Assembly (NCBI GenBank): GCA_003523185.1 | Contig: DPGN01000046.1 | Coordinates: forward strand, 21,279-43,163 | Direction: 5' to 3' | DNA from: Halieaceae bacterium | Lineage (GTDB): Bacteria; Pseudomonadota; Gammaproteobacteria; Pseudomonadales; Halieaceae | DNA: 21,885 nucleotides | In this document: piece by piece, positions 13,934 through 21,418 of the stretch | How positions within the stretch are numbered: the first letter of the stretch is position 1 | How the letters are laid out: every line of letters begins with the position of its first letter | Notes under the pieces: generated by a model | Databases searched by the model: none | What the model was told of the DNA's origin: nothing | Seen by the model: only the letters and a program-made list of their open reading frames with translations | Translations under genes and position numbers: made by a program

Positions 13934-16354
13934 TCAATGAGACGTAGCTCTCGCTTCGCCCTCTTCCTGCCCATCTGAACCCGCCACTTTTGCGTCATTT
14001 GTGCCGGCCAGATACTCGTCGTCGCTCAATGGTTGAGGTGACGATTCAAGGGCGATTTCAAGTACTTCATCAATCCATTTCACAGGCTTGATATCGAGCT
14101 TATCTTTGATGTTGTCCGGCACCTCCGCGAGGTCACGCTCATTCTCATGAGGAATGACCACCGTCTTGATGCCACCGCGGCGCGCAGCGAGCAGTTTCTC
14201 CTTAAGTCCACCAATCGCCAGTACCTCTCCTCGTAAGGTGATTTCTCCGGTCATGGCGACGTCAGCGCGCACCGGAATATTCGTGGCAACACTCACAAGC
14301 GCAGTACACATTCCAATACCAGCGCTTGGGCCGTCCTTCGGTGTTGCACCCTCCGGCACGTGAATGTGGAGGTCGTGCGTATCGTGATATTTGGCGGGAA
14401 TACCCAGACCTTGCGAGCGCGAGCGAACGACTGTCATCGCAGCCTGAATCGATTCTTGCATTACGTCGCCAAGACTACCTGTCCGAACGTGACGACCCTT
14501 ACCACTGACCGACGCCGCCTCAATCGTAAGTAGCTCACCACCTACCGACGTCCACGCGAGACCCGTGACCTCGCCAACCTGATTAGCCTCATCAGCCACA
14601 CCAAACGTGAACTTGCGCACACCTAGCAGGTCCTCAAGGTTCTCAGATGTGACCTCGGTACCGGACTCCCAGTCCTCCAGCGCTAGCTTTTTAACGACTT
14701 TACGGCAGACCTTAGCAAGCTCCCGCTCCATCGCTCGAACACCGGCTTCACGCGTGTAGTAACGGACAATATCAAGAATTGCCTCGTCCGCAACGCTAAT
14801 CTCAGCGGGCTTTAACCCGTTTACCTTGACCTGCTTTGGCAGAAGGTATTTACGCGCAATGCTGAGCTTCTCGTCCTCTGTGTACCCTGGGATTCGAATT
14901 ACTTCCATACGGTCCAACAATGGGCCGGGAATATTCATGGTGTTTGAGGTACAAACAAACATGACATCCGACAAGTCGTAATCAACCTCAAGGTAATGGT
15001 CGTTAAACGCGTGATTTTGCTCCGGATCGAGTACCTCGAGCATTGCTGATGCAGGGTCCCCGCGATGATCCATGCCCATCTTGTCAATTTCATCCAACAA
15101 GAACAGCGGATTACGAACACCGACCTTGACCATCTTTTGAATCAACTTACCCGGCATCGAGCCGATGTAGGTACGTCGGTGTCCACGAATCTCAGCTTCA
15201 TCGCGCACGCCACCGAGGGCCATGCGGACAAATTTACGATTAGTCGATTTAGCGATGGATTCGCCTAGTGAGGTTTTGCCAACCCCGGGCGGTCCGACTA
15301 GACAAAGTACTGGGCCTTTAAGCTTTCTGACCCGCTTTTGAACGGCCAGGTACTCAAGAATACGGTCTTTTACCTCTTCCAGCCCGTAATGATCCTGATC
15401 GAGGATGGTCTGAGCCCGCTTAATGTCGTGCTTAACCTTGCTGCGCTTTGCCCATGGAACACCCACCAACCACTCAATGTAGCCCCGCACCACCGACGCT
15501 TCAGCGGACATAGGTGACATCATTTTGAGCTTACTCAGTTCGGCATTTGCCTTTTCGATCGCCTCATCCGACATCTTGGCTTCGTCAATACGATTCTGAA
15601 GCTCATCGATCTCATTGGGTGCATCATCCATTTCACCCAGCTCTTTTTGAATGGCTTTCATCTGCTCATTCAAGTAGTACTCACGCTGGCTTTTTTCCAT
15701 CTGTTTTTTAACACGACTGCGAATTTTCTTCTCAACCTGGAACAGATCGATCTCTGAATCCATTAGAGACATCAAGTGCTCGAGTCGAGCCTTAACCGCG
15801 GACATCTCTAGAATGTTTTGCTTCTCTTGCAAATCCACCGACATATGCGCGGCTATTGTGTCGGCCAGCCGACCAGGCTCATCAATGCCCGAAAGTGATG
15901 TCAGCACTTCGTTGGGTACCTTCTTGCTGACATTCACATATTTTTCGAAGTGGTCGACAGTTTCGCGTATTGCTCCATCAGTGTCGGCATCATCGAGATC
16001 TTCACACTCGATTTGTCTTACCGTAGCAATCGAAAAGGTTTCACCCGTATCGATAGCCTCAATAACCGCGCGCTCACTACCCTCTACCAGCACCTTAATC
16101 GTGCCATCAGGCAATTTCAGAAGTTGAAGAATCGTGGAGACGGTACCCACCTGGTACAGGTCGTCCACATCGGGATTATCGTCAGGGGCATGGCGTTGAG
16201 CGACCAGCAGTACTTGCTTATTACCTGCCATGGCGTGTTCCAGCGCTTCAATCGAGCGCTCGCGGCCGACGAATAGCGGTAGCACCATATGGGGATAAAC
16301 CACTACGTCTCGAAGTGGCAGTAACGGTAGCTGAAGTGCGGATGTATCGCTCAT
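13934..16354 (-). CDS. lon: ATP-dependent protease Lon
   Basis: Lon is a cytosolic AAA+ serine protease that degrades misfolded proteins and short-lived regulators. From the ATG at 16354 it has 806 aa. The LON N-domain starts LPLLPLRDVVVYPHMVLPLF; a coiled region (about 195-280) follows. The AAA+ module has Walker A GPPGVGKT (354-361) and Walker B LFLLDEID (417-424). The protease domain has PKDGPSAGIGM with catalytic S677 and GGLKEKLLAARRGG with K718. Three in-frame ATGs lie within 13 bp (16366, 16360, 16354). The GGAG formed by the first two is 6 nt before the third, so I chose 16354. A near-consensus heat-shock promoter lies just upstream, so lon can be transcribed independently of clpX. 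Confidence 0.97.
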   Translation of the reverse strand: MSDTSALQLPLLPLRDVVVYPHMVLPLFVGRERSIEALEHAMAGNKQVLLVAQRHAPDDNPDVDDLYQVGTVSTILQLLKLPDGTIKVLVEGSERAVIEAIDTGETFSIATVRQIECEDLDDADTDGAIRETVDHFEKYVNVSKKVPNEVLTSLSGIDEPGRLADTIAAHMSVDLQEKQNILEMSAVKARLEHLMSLMDSEIDLFQVEKKIRSRVKKQMEKSQREYYLNEQMKAIQKELGEMDDAPNEIDELQNRIDEAKMSDEAIEKANAELSKLKMMSPMSAEASVVRGYIEWLVGVPWAKRSKVKHDIKRAQTILDQDHYGLEEVKDRILEYLAVQKRVRKLKGPVLCLVGPPGVGKTSLGESIAKSTNRKFVRMALGGVRDEAEIRGHRRTYIGSMPGKLIQKMVKVGVRNPLFLLDEIDKMGMDHRGDPASAMLEVLDPEQNHAFNDHYLEVDYDLSDVMFVCTSNTMNIPGPLLDRMEVIRIPGYTEDEKLSIARKYLLPKQVKVNGLKPAEISVADEAILDIVRYYTREAGVRAMERELAKVCRKVVKKLALEDWESGTEVTSENLEDLLGVRKFTFGVADEANQVGEVTGLAWTSVGGELLTIEAASVSGKGRHVRTGSLGDVMQESIQAAMTVVRSRSQGLGIPAKYHDTHDLHIHVPEGATPKDGPSAGIGMCTALVSVATNIPVRADVAMTGEITLRGEVLAIGGLKEKLLAARRGGIKTVVIPHENERDLAEVPDNIKDKLDIKPVKWIDEVLEIALESSPQPLSDDEYLAGTNDAKVAGSDGQEEGEARATSH

Positions 16355-16360
16355 AGTCAT

Positions 16361-16364
16361 CTCC
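16361..16364 (-). promoter_or_regulatory. Ribosome binding site deciding the lon start
   Basis: GGAG sits 6 nt before the ATG at 16354, whereas the two upstream ATGs (16366, 16360) overlap or abut this GGAG and have no site of their own. Confidence 0.7.
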
Positions 16365-16379
16365 ATGTGTTCAGGGTAG

Positions 16380-16407
16380 AGATGGGGGCTTTTTCACCAA
16401 TCTCAAG
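16380..16407 (-). promoter_or_regulatory. Heat-shock (sigma-32) promoter of lon
   Basis: On the minus strand CTTGAGA (16407-16401), a 13-bp spacer and CCCCATCT (16387-16380) match the sigma-32 consensus CTTGAAA / CCCCATnT, with a perfect -10 and one mismatch in the -35. The lon start is about 25 bp after the -10. lon is a classic sigma-32 regulon member in E. coli, so the position is as expected. The same bases also form a hairpin (GGGGCTT/AAGCCCC). Confidence 0.7.
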
Positions 16408-16412
16408 CCCCG

Positions 16413-16434
16413 AGACGCATCAATTTATGCGTCT
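16413..16434 (-). repeat. Hairpin straddling the clpX stop codon
   Basis: AGACGCAT (16413-16420) and ATGCGTCT (16427-16434) are perfect 8-bp arms around a 6-nt loop that contains part of the clpX TAA (16427-16425). There is no T-run. A second 7-bp inverted repeat (GGGGCTT 16385-16391, AAGCCCC 16405-16411) follows immediately. Together they may mark the end of the clpX message or stabilise its 3' end. Confidence 0.6.
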
Positions 16435-17705
16435 TGAGCAGCAATCGTCTCGTCTTGTGTTTCGTAGACCAGCAAAGGTTCAGAGTCGCCGTTAATGACT
16501 GACTCGTCTACTACGATCTTGGCGACACCGGTCTGTGATGGGATGTTATACATGGACTCAAGCAGGACATTCTCCAGGATAGACCGCAAACCCCGCGCGC
16601 CAGTCTTTCGCTCCATCGCCTTGGTAGCAACGGCACGTAATCCGTCTTCGCGGAAATCGATTTCTACGCGTTCCATGTCGAACATTTTACGGTACTGCTT
16701 GGTAAGCGCGTTCTTGGGTTCGGTCAGAATCTGCATTAGCGCCGTGACGTCAAGCTCCTCCAGCGTCGCAATCATTGGCAAACGCCCGACAAATTCGGGA
16801 ATCAATCCATATTGAACTAGGTCTTCAGCCTCAAGGTCGTGCAAGCTCTCGGCGAAATTCTTCTGCTCTGATCGACCCTTTACGTCTGCCGAGAAGCCAA
16901 TGCCGCCTTTCGCTGAACGGTTTTGAATCACTTTATCCAGCCCGGCAAACGCACCACCGCAGATGAAAAGAATGTTGCTGGTATCAACCTGAAGGAACTC
17001 CTGCTGCGGGTGCTTCCTGCCACCCTGCGGCGGTACTGACGCCACAGTGCCTTCAATCAACTTTAGAAGTGCTTGCTGGACGCCCTCACCCGACACGTCA
17101 CGCGTGATGGACGGGTTATCGGACTTCCGTGAAATCTTATCGATTTCGTCGATGTATACGATGCCCATTTGAGCCTTCTCAACATCGTAATCGCACTTCT
17201 GAAGCAGTTTCTGAATGATATTTTCGACATCTTCACCCACATAGCCCGCTTCGGTCAGTGTGGTTGCATCAGCAATCGTGAAAGGTACGTCTAACAAGCG
17301 GGCCAGTGTTTCGGCCAGCAGTGTCTTACCAGAACCGGTTGGACCCACTAGGAGGATGTTCGATTTGCCCAACTCTACATCTGAGGATTGACCTTCGCCG
17401 GTGCGCAATCGCTTGTAGTGGTTATAAACAGCTACGGACAAGACGCGTTTGGCTCTGGATTGGCCAATCACGTATTCATCTAGAATTTCGTTAATTTCGC
17501 GAGGGACGGGTAGCTTGTCAGACGCCTCTGGCGCCGCGGCTTCCTGAATCTCCTCACGGATGATGTCGTTACAGAGATCGACGCATTCGTCACAGATAAA
17601 AACGGACGGACCCGCAATTAGTTTACGGACTTCGTTCTGGCTTTTTCCGCAAAACGAGCAGTAAAGCAGTTTTCCGTTTTCGTCGCTGGTGCTGTCACCC
17701 GTCAT
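16425..17705 (-). CDS. clpX: ATP-dependent Clp protease ATP-binding subunit ClpX
   Basis: ClpX is the AAA+ unfoldase that recognises tagged substrates and threads them into ClpP. From ATG 17705 the protein is 426 aa (E. coli 424). The N-terminal zinc-binding domain has C16, C19, C38 and C41 (YCSFCGKS, ICDECVDLC). Then come Walker A GPTGSGKTLLAET, pore loop GYVGED, Walker B IVYIDEIDK, the GGRKHPQQEF (RKH) loop and the IGF loop (GGIGFSADV) that docks on ClpP. The C-terminal part has RKTGARGLRSI. The frame extends 13 codons further to a TTG at 17744, but that has no ribosome site, while MTGDSTSDENGKLLYC aligns with known ClpX starts. The 97-bp gap to clpP could hold a weak promoter; none was convincing. 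Confidence 0.97.
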   Translation of the reverse strand: MTGDSTSDENGKLLYCSFCGKSQNEVRKLIAGPSVFICDECVDLCNDIIREEIQEAAAPEASDKLPVPREINEILDEYVIGQSRAKRVLSVAVYNHYKRLRTGEGQSSDVELGKSNILLVGPTGSGKTLLAETLARLLDVPFTIADATTLTEAGYVGEDVENIIQKLLQKCDYDVEKAQMGIVYIDEIDKISRKSDNPSITRDVSGEGVQQALLKLIEGTVASVPPQGGRKHPQQEFLQVDTSNILFICGGAFAGLDKVIQNRSAKGGIGFSADVKGRSEQKNFAESLHDLEAEDLVQYGLIPEFVGRLPMIATLEELDVTALMQILTEPKNALTKQYRKMFDMERVEIDFREDGLRAVATKAMERKTGARGLRSILENVLLESMYNIPSQTGVAKIVVDESVINGDSEPLLVYETQDETIAAQDA

Positions 17706-17802
17706 CAAGTCTGACCCTGTATCTTGCCTATCTTCTTCACACAAAGATGATAGGTTTGTACGCCTATTGCAAGGCGACAGATCTAGTTTCTACAAAAAGG
17801 CG

Positions 17803-18420
17803 CTAGCGCGAGGTGATAACCTGGTCTACCAGACCGTACTCAACGCTCTGCTCTGCGCTCATGAAGCGATCACGTTCGGTATCGCGCTCAATCACGTCCA
17901 TCGGCTGGCCCGTGTGCTCAGATAGCATTCGGTTGAGCCGCTCGCGCAAGAACAGGATTTCCTTGGCCTGAATCTCAATATCGCTCGCCTGTCCCTGGGC
18001 ACCGCCACTTGGCTGATGAATCATGGTGCGGGCGTTTGGCAGTATAAGGCGCTTACCTTTAGCACCACCACTGAGCAGGAACGCTCCCATTGATGCGGCT
18101 TGACCGACGCACATGGTGCTGACTTCAGGTTTGATAAATTGCATGGTGTCGTAGATCGACAGACCTGCAGTCACGGACCCGCCTGGGCTGTTAATGTATA
18201 GGTGAATATCCTTATCCGGGTTTTCAGACTCCAAAAAAAGCAACTGAGCCACGACAAGATTAGCCATCTGGTCTTCAATCGGGCCCACGATAAAAATGAC
18301 GCGCTCCTTTAACAGGCGAGAATAGATATCGAACGAGCGCTCACCACGTGAAGTTTGCTCAATCACCATTGGCACTAGACCCAATGCTTTCTCGTTTCCT
18401 GTCTCGTAGCCGTACGACAT
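17803..18420 (-). CDS. clpP: ATP-dependent Clp protease proteolytic subunit ClpP
   Basis: ClpP forms the tetradecameric serine-peptidase barrel that works with ClpX (and ClpA). The product has 205 aa (E. coli precursor 207). The catalytic triad is visible: S110 in GQAASMGAF, H135 in RTMIHQPSGG and D184 in ERDTERDRFM. INSPGGSVTAG (about 77-87) forms the oxyanion/handle region. A short N-terminal propeptide before the mature start is likely, as in E. coli. AGGAG lies 8 nt before the ATG. The tig stop is only 28 bp upstream and I see no promoter in between, so it is probably cotranscribed with tig. Confidence 0.98.
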   Translation of the reverse strand: MSYGYETGNEKALGLVPMVIEQTSRGERSFDIYSRLLKERVIFIVGPIEDQMANLVVAQLLFLESENPDKDIHLYINSPGGSVTAGLSIYDTMQFIKPEVSTMCVGQAASMGAFLLSGGAKGKRLILPNARTMIHQPSGGAQGQASDIEIQAKEILFLRERLNRMLSEHTGQPMDVIERDTERDRFMSAEQSVEYGLVDQVITSR

Positions 18421-18448
18421 CCCTTATCTCCTAATTAACTCGCAGCGC

Positions 18449-19777
18449 TTATTGCTGTGTCGCTGCGCGGGTCCGCTGCAGTGCGTCCTGGTAACCGGTT
18501 GCTTCTTCAGTGACTTTAGCCTGTTCAAGCAACTTTTCCACTACCGCGTCTTCCAACACACGCGACTCAATGCCCATCAATTGGTTATTGTCTTCGTAGT
18601 ACCAATTGATGACTTCCTCTGGATCCTGATAGGTGGAGGCAATCTCCTCGATGAGCTCGCGCACCTTGTTTGGTTCAGCACGGACGCCCAAGTCTTGGAC
18701 AAGCTCGCTCACTAGCAAGCCCAATCGAACACGCGTTTCAGCGCGCTCGCTGAACATCTCATCAGGGAGAATACTCTTAAGGTCCATATCTGGACTTACG
18801 CCACCGCCAAACTGCTGGAACATCTGGCCCCGGAGTGCGTCTGTCTCTTGAGCAATCAGGCTTTGTGGGATCTCAAGCTCTGGGTGTGCCTCTATGATGG
18901 CATCCATGACTTGCTGCTTAACGTGCGCATCGATCGCGCCTTTGAGCTCTCGCTCCATATTCTTCTGAACTTCAGCTCGGAAAGCCTCGACATCATCATC
19001 CTCTACGCCATAAGAGGCGAAGAGTTCGGCGTTAAGTTCCGCGAGCTCCATCGCTTTCACTGCTTTCACCGTCACTTTAAACTCGACTGCCGCGCCTTTT
19101 AGCTCCTCAGAGTGATAATCCTCAGGGAATGTCAGCTCAAGAGTGCGCTCATCGCCGGCAGCAGCACCAACGAGCCCGTCCTCGAACCCAGGGATCATAC
19201 GACCTGAACCGAGCTCCAACGCAGTATCTGTTCCGGCACCGCCGTCGAAGGCCTCACCGTCTTTGAATCCCTCGAAATCGATGGTCAGCGTGTCGCCCTC
19301 CTCCGCAGCGCGATCAACGTCGACTAATTGTCCTTGCTGTTTCTGGAACACTTCAATGATGTCGTTGACGTCGCTCTCGCCAATGTCACAGGTAAGCTTT
19401 GTGACCTCAAAGTCTTTGACTTCATTGAGGGAGACAGTGGGATAGATTTCAAATGTCGCGACGTATTCGACGTCCTTCCCACTCTCGACACTCTTGGCTT
19501 CGATGCTTGGCTGGCCAGCAGGTCTCAGATTTTCACCAATCACCGCCTCTTGGAACGACTGATTAATGACATCACCGAGAACTTCCTGACGAACTCCAGG
19601 GCCAAACCGTTGCTTCATCACGCTCATAGGGACTTTGCCAGGACGGAAGCCAGGCAGGCGGACATTTTTGGACGCTTCCGCTAACTTCTTATCAACCGCG
19701 GAATCCACTTCATCCGCTGGCACACCTACTGTTAATTTACGCTCTAAACCCGATGTTGTTTCTACCGAGACACGCAT
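18449..19777 (-). CDS. tig: Trigger factor, ribosome-associated chaperone
   Basis: Trigger factor binds near the ribosomal exit tunnel and shields nascent chains. The 442-aa product (E. coli 432) begins MRVSVETTSGLERKLTV, has the ribosome-docking signature GFRPGKVP (43-50), and an FKBP-type peptidyl-prolyl isomerase domain at about 160-245 (GDTLTIDFEGF, GSGRMIPGFEDGLVG, FPEDYHSEELKG). A long helical C-terminal chaperone domain with many acidic residues follows. GGAG and GAGG motifs lie just before the ATG. It follows tRNA-Leu by 63 bp and precedes clpP, a common gammaproteobacterial order. Part of its transcription may come through the tRNA gene. Confidence 0.97.
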   Translation of the reverse strand: MRVSVETTSGLERKLTVGVPADEVDSAVDKKLAEASKNVRLPGFRPGKVPMSVMKQRFGPGVRQEVLGDVINQSFQEAVIGENLRPAGQPSIEAKSVESGKDVEYVATFEIYPTVSLNEVKDFEVTKLTCDIGESDVNDIIEVFQKQQGQLVDVDRAAEEGDTLTIDFEGFKDGEAFDGGAGTDTALELGSGRMIPGFEDGLVGAAAGDERTLELTFPEDYHSEELKGAAVEFKVTVKAVKAMELAELNAELFASYGVEDDDVEAFRAEVQKNMERELKGAIDAHVKQQVMDAIIEAHPELEIPQSLIAQETDALRGQMFQQFGGGVSPDMDLKSILPDEMFSERAETRVRLGLLVSELVQDLGVRAEPNKVRELIEEIASTYQDPEEVINWYYEDNNQLMGIESRVLEDAVVEKLLEQAKVTEEATGYQDALQRTRAATQQ

Positions 19778-19789
19778 CCTCGTCTCCTA

Positions 19790-19821
19790 ACTTAAAACAC
19801 TCAAAGGCCCCGTCGTGGGGC
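19790..19821 (-). terminator. Weak terminator or attenuator between tRNA-Leu and tig
   Basis: On the minus strand GCCCC, loop ACGAC, GGGGC is followed by CTTTGAGTGTTTT. The stem is short but GC-only and the T-tract is interrupted, so read-through into tig is likely. Confidence 0.45.
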
Positions 19822-19840
19822 AGTAATCCATGAAGGAATT

Positions 19841-19925
<85 letters not shown>

Positions 19926-20004
19926 GTAAACGATCACTCATGCGAGTGCGTCGGTGGTTCCTGACCTAAGGGCGCGGATGGTGTCACATTAGGTGAATCG
20001 ATTC

Positions 20005-20032
20005 AATCGGGGAAGACCAAATCCATGGCAAG
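20005..20032 (-). promoter_or_regulatory. Possible sigma-32-like promoter upstream of tRNA-Leu and tig-clpP
   Basis: On the minus strand CTTGCCA (20032-20026), a 13-bp spacer and CCCCGATT (20012-20005) resemble the heat-shock consensus, with two mismatches in each element. The spacing is the same as in the much better lon promoter. It would drive tRNA-Leu, tig and clpP. It could be chance similarity. Confidence 0.3.
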
Positions 20033-20068
20033 AATCGTGAAACTAATGCTTTTGCAATACAGCGAGTA

Positions 20069-20413
20069 TTACATCGTATGGGTAGGACGGTCAGAGACCA
20101 AACCAGTGCCCAAATGCTCTTCAATTTTTGTGGCAGCAGCAAAGTCTGCTTCGGAGAACTGAACGCCTATCCCGGCTTGCCGATCACCCTGCGCACCTTT
20201 TGGAGTAACCCATACCACTTTTCCGTTGATCGGTATTTTCTCGGGCTCGTCCATGAGCGCCGGTAGGATAAATACCTCTTCTCCGAGCTCATACTTTTTG
20301 TTGGTGGGGACAAAAAGACCGCCGTGCCGAACGAAGCGCATATAGGCCGCATATAACACCGCACGATCTCTAATCGTCAGTGAAAGGATGCCCTGTTTAT
20401 TGTCTTCGCTCAT
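20069..20413 (-). CDS. pilZ: Type IV pilus assembly protein PilZ
   Basis: PilZ is needed for type IV pilus biogenesis, probably with PilB and FimX-like partners in the cytoplasm. The 114-aa product matches the P. aeruginosa PilZ pattern closely (GILSLTIRDRAVLYAAYM, GGLFVPTNKKYELGEEVFIL, LMDEPEKIPINGKVVWVTPK, GAQGDRQAGIGVQF, ending SDRPTHTM). As in that founding protein, the RxxxR and (D/N)xSxxG motifs of c-di-GMP-binding PilZ domains are absent, so it probably does not bind c-di-GMP. It lies 42 bp after holB in the known tmk-holB-pilZ order. The next gene there is often tatD; here tRNA-Leu follows instead. Confidence 0.95.
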   Translation of the reverse strand: MSEDNKQGILSLTIRDRAVLYAAYMRFVRHGGLFVPTNKKYELGEEVFILPALMDEPEKIPINGKVVWVTPKGAQGDRQAGIGVQFSEADFAAATKIEEHLGTGLVSDRPTHTM

Positions 20414-20455
20414 GCTCTCAGCCTATCGCTGACTGGCTTGGTTGCCAAGTCAAGT

Positions 20456-21418
20456 TCAAGCCCCCAAGACCTCAAGGCTTTGATTTATAGCAGCCACATC
20501 ATCGCGCCTTGCTTTCACAATCAAGCTTGCAATCTCGTAGCACGTCGATTCCTTTGCCGGAACGGAACCGTTACGCAATCGTTGCAAGAGCGCGGCGATG
20601 GCTCGATGCAACTGAAGTAAGGCGATAAACGAGCCACTTCCAGCAGCCTGATTACTCAGTCGCTCCTCAAGGGCGATTGCGACCGCCTCGACACTGTCGG
20701 TGAGTTCGAAGCCTTGAAGCGCGCCTGACGCATCAGCCACAGACATGTCGGTCGACAACATCGCTTCAACCATGTTCGTTACGACCGAGCGCGCCTCCGC
20801 TTTTCCGTCCACAACCGATGAGACCAATCGTTCGAGCGCTCGTCCGTTCCCGCTGATGTCCGGCGGAACAGCAACGCCTGCAGCGCGAAGATGATCAATC
20901 GAAGAAGCGGCTGTGAGCGCGAGTAACCGCCAAGTCTGACATCGCGAGCGAATCGTAGCCGGTAGTAGCCAAGTCCGCTGCGACAACAACACGATTAACG
21001 AGTTTCCCTGAGGCTCTTCTAACGTTTTAAGGAGCGCATTTGAGGCGCCCGTGGTCATTTTCTCAGCGTCTGAGATGACCAATATCTTTTGCGCCCCGTA
21101 ACCCGCCGTTTTTGTGACGAAGTCACTAGCTTCCCGTATCTGATCTACCCCAATACTCGCTTTACCCTCAGCGACTTCCACCCACCGATAATCACCGTGC
21201 GTACCGCCTGATACGCGGCTACAACTGCTGCACTCACCGCAGGGCTCATCACCATCTCGCTCACAAAGAAGCGTGGCACACAGACTGCTCGCCGCACTTG
21301 TAAGCCCAACCCCGGAGACACTTGTAATCAGTACAGCATGGGGTAACTGATTATTGGAATGAAGCGACAGGAGACTGCGAATAACCGATCTGTGCTCGGA
21401 AAAGACATTCACCATCAT
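20456..21418 (-). CDS. holB: DNA polymerase III subunit delta'
   Basis: HolB is part of the clamp-loader complex that places the beta sliding clamp on primed DNA. The 320-aa product has an AAA+ fold with a degenerate P-loop (SVSGVGLTSAA, about 33-43), as expected because delta' does not hydrolyse ATP. It has a zinc module with C52, C60, C63 and C66 (LLCERDGDEPCGECSSC). It then has GVDQIREASDFV, the sensor stretch NALLKTLEEP and the SRC motif in TIRSRCQTW, which supplies the arginine finger. Its ATG overlaps the tmk stop in an ATGA, so translation is coupled. A second ATG follows directly; the first is kept because of this overlap. Confidence 0.95.
   Translation of the reverse strand: MMVNVFSEHRSVIRSLLSLHSNNQLPHAVLITSVSGVGLTSAASSLCATLLCERDGDEPCGECSSCSRVSGGTHGDYRWVEVAEGKASIGVDQIREASDFVTKTAGYGAQKILVISDAEKMTTGASNALLKTLEEPQGNSLIVLLSQRTWLLPATIRSRCQTWRLLALTAASSIDHLRAAGVAVPPDISGNGRALERLVSSVVDGKAEARSVVTNMVEAMLSTDMSVADASGALQGFELTDSVEAVAIALEERLSNQAAGSGSFIALLQLHRAIAALLQRLRNGSVPAKESTCYEIASLIVKARRDDVAAINQSLEVLGA

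Noticed and set aside
17745..17790. Sigma-32-like CTTGCAA with CCTATCAT upstream of clpX
   Set aside because: The -10 part matches poorly and the spacer is 12; it is more likely part of a small CGCCT/AGGCG dyad.
17781..17812. Possible terminator after clpP (GCGCTAGCGC followed by five Ts on the minus strand)
   Set aside because: The palindrome leaves no real loop; the usable stem is only three base pairs, so termination is doubtful.
19994..20005. 12-bp perfect palindrome TGAATCGATTCA between pilZ and tRNA-Leu
   Set aside because: A single short palindrome without a partner or any clear promoter to control; chance is an adequate explanation.
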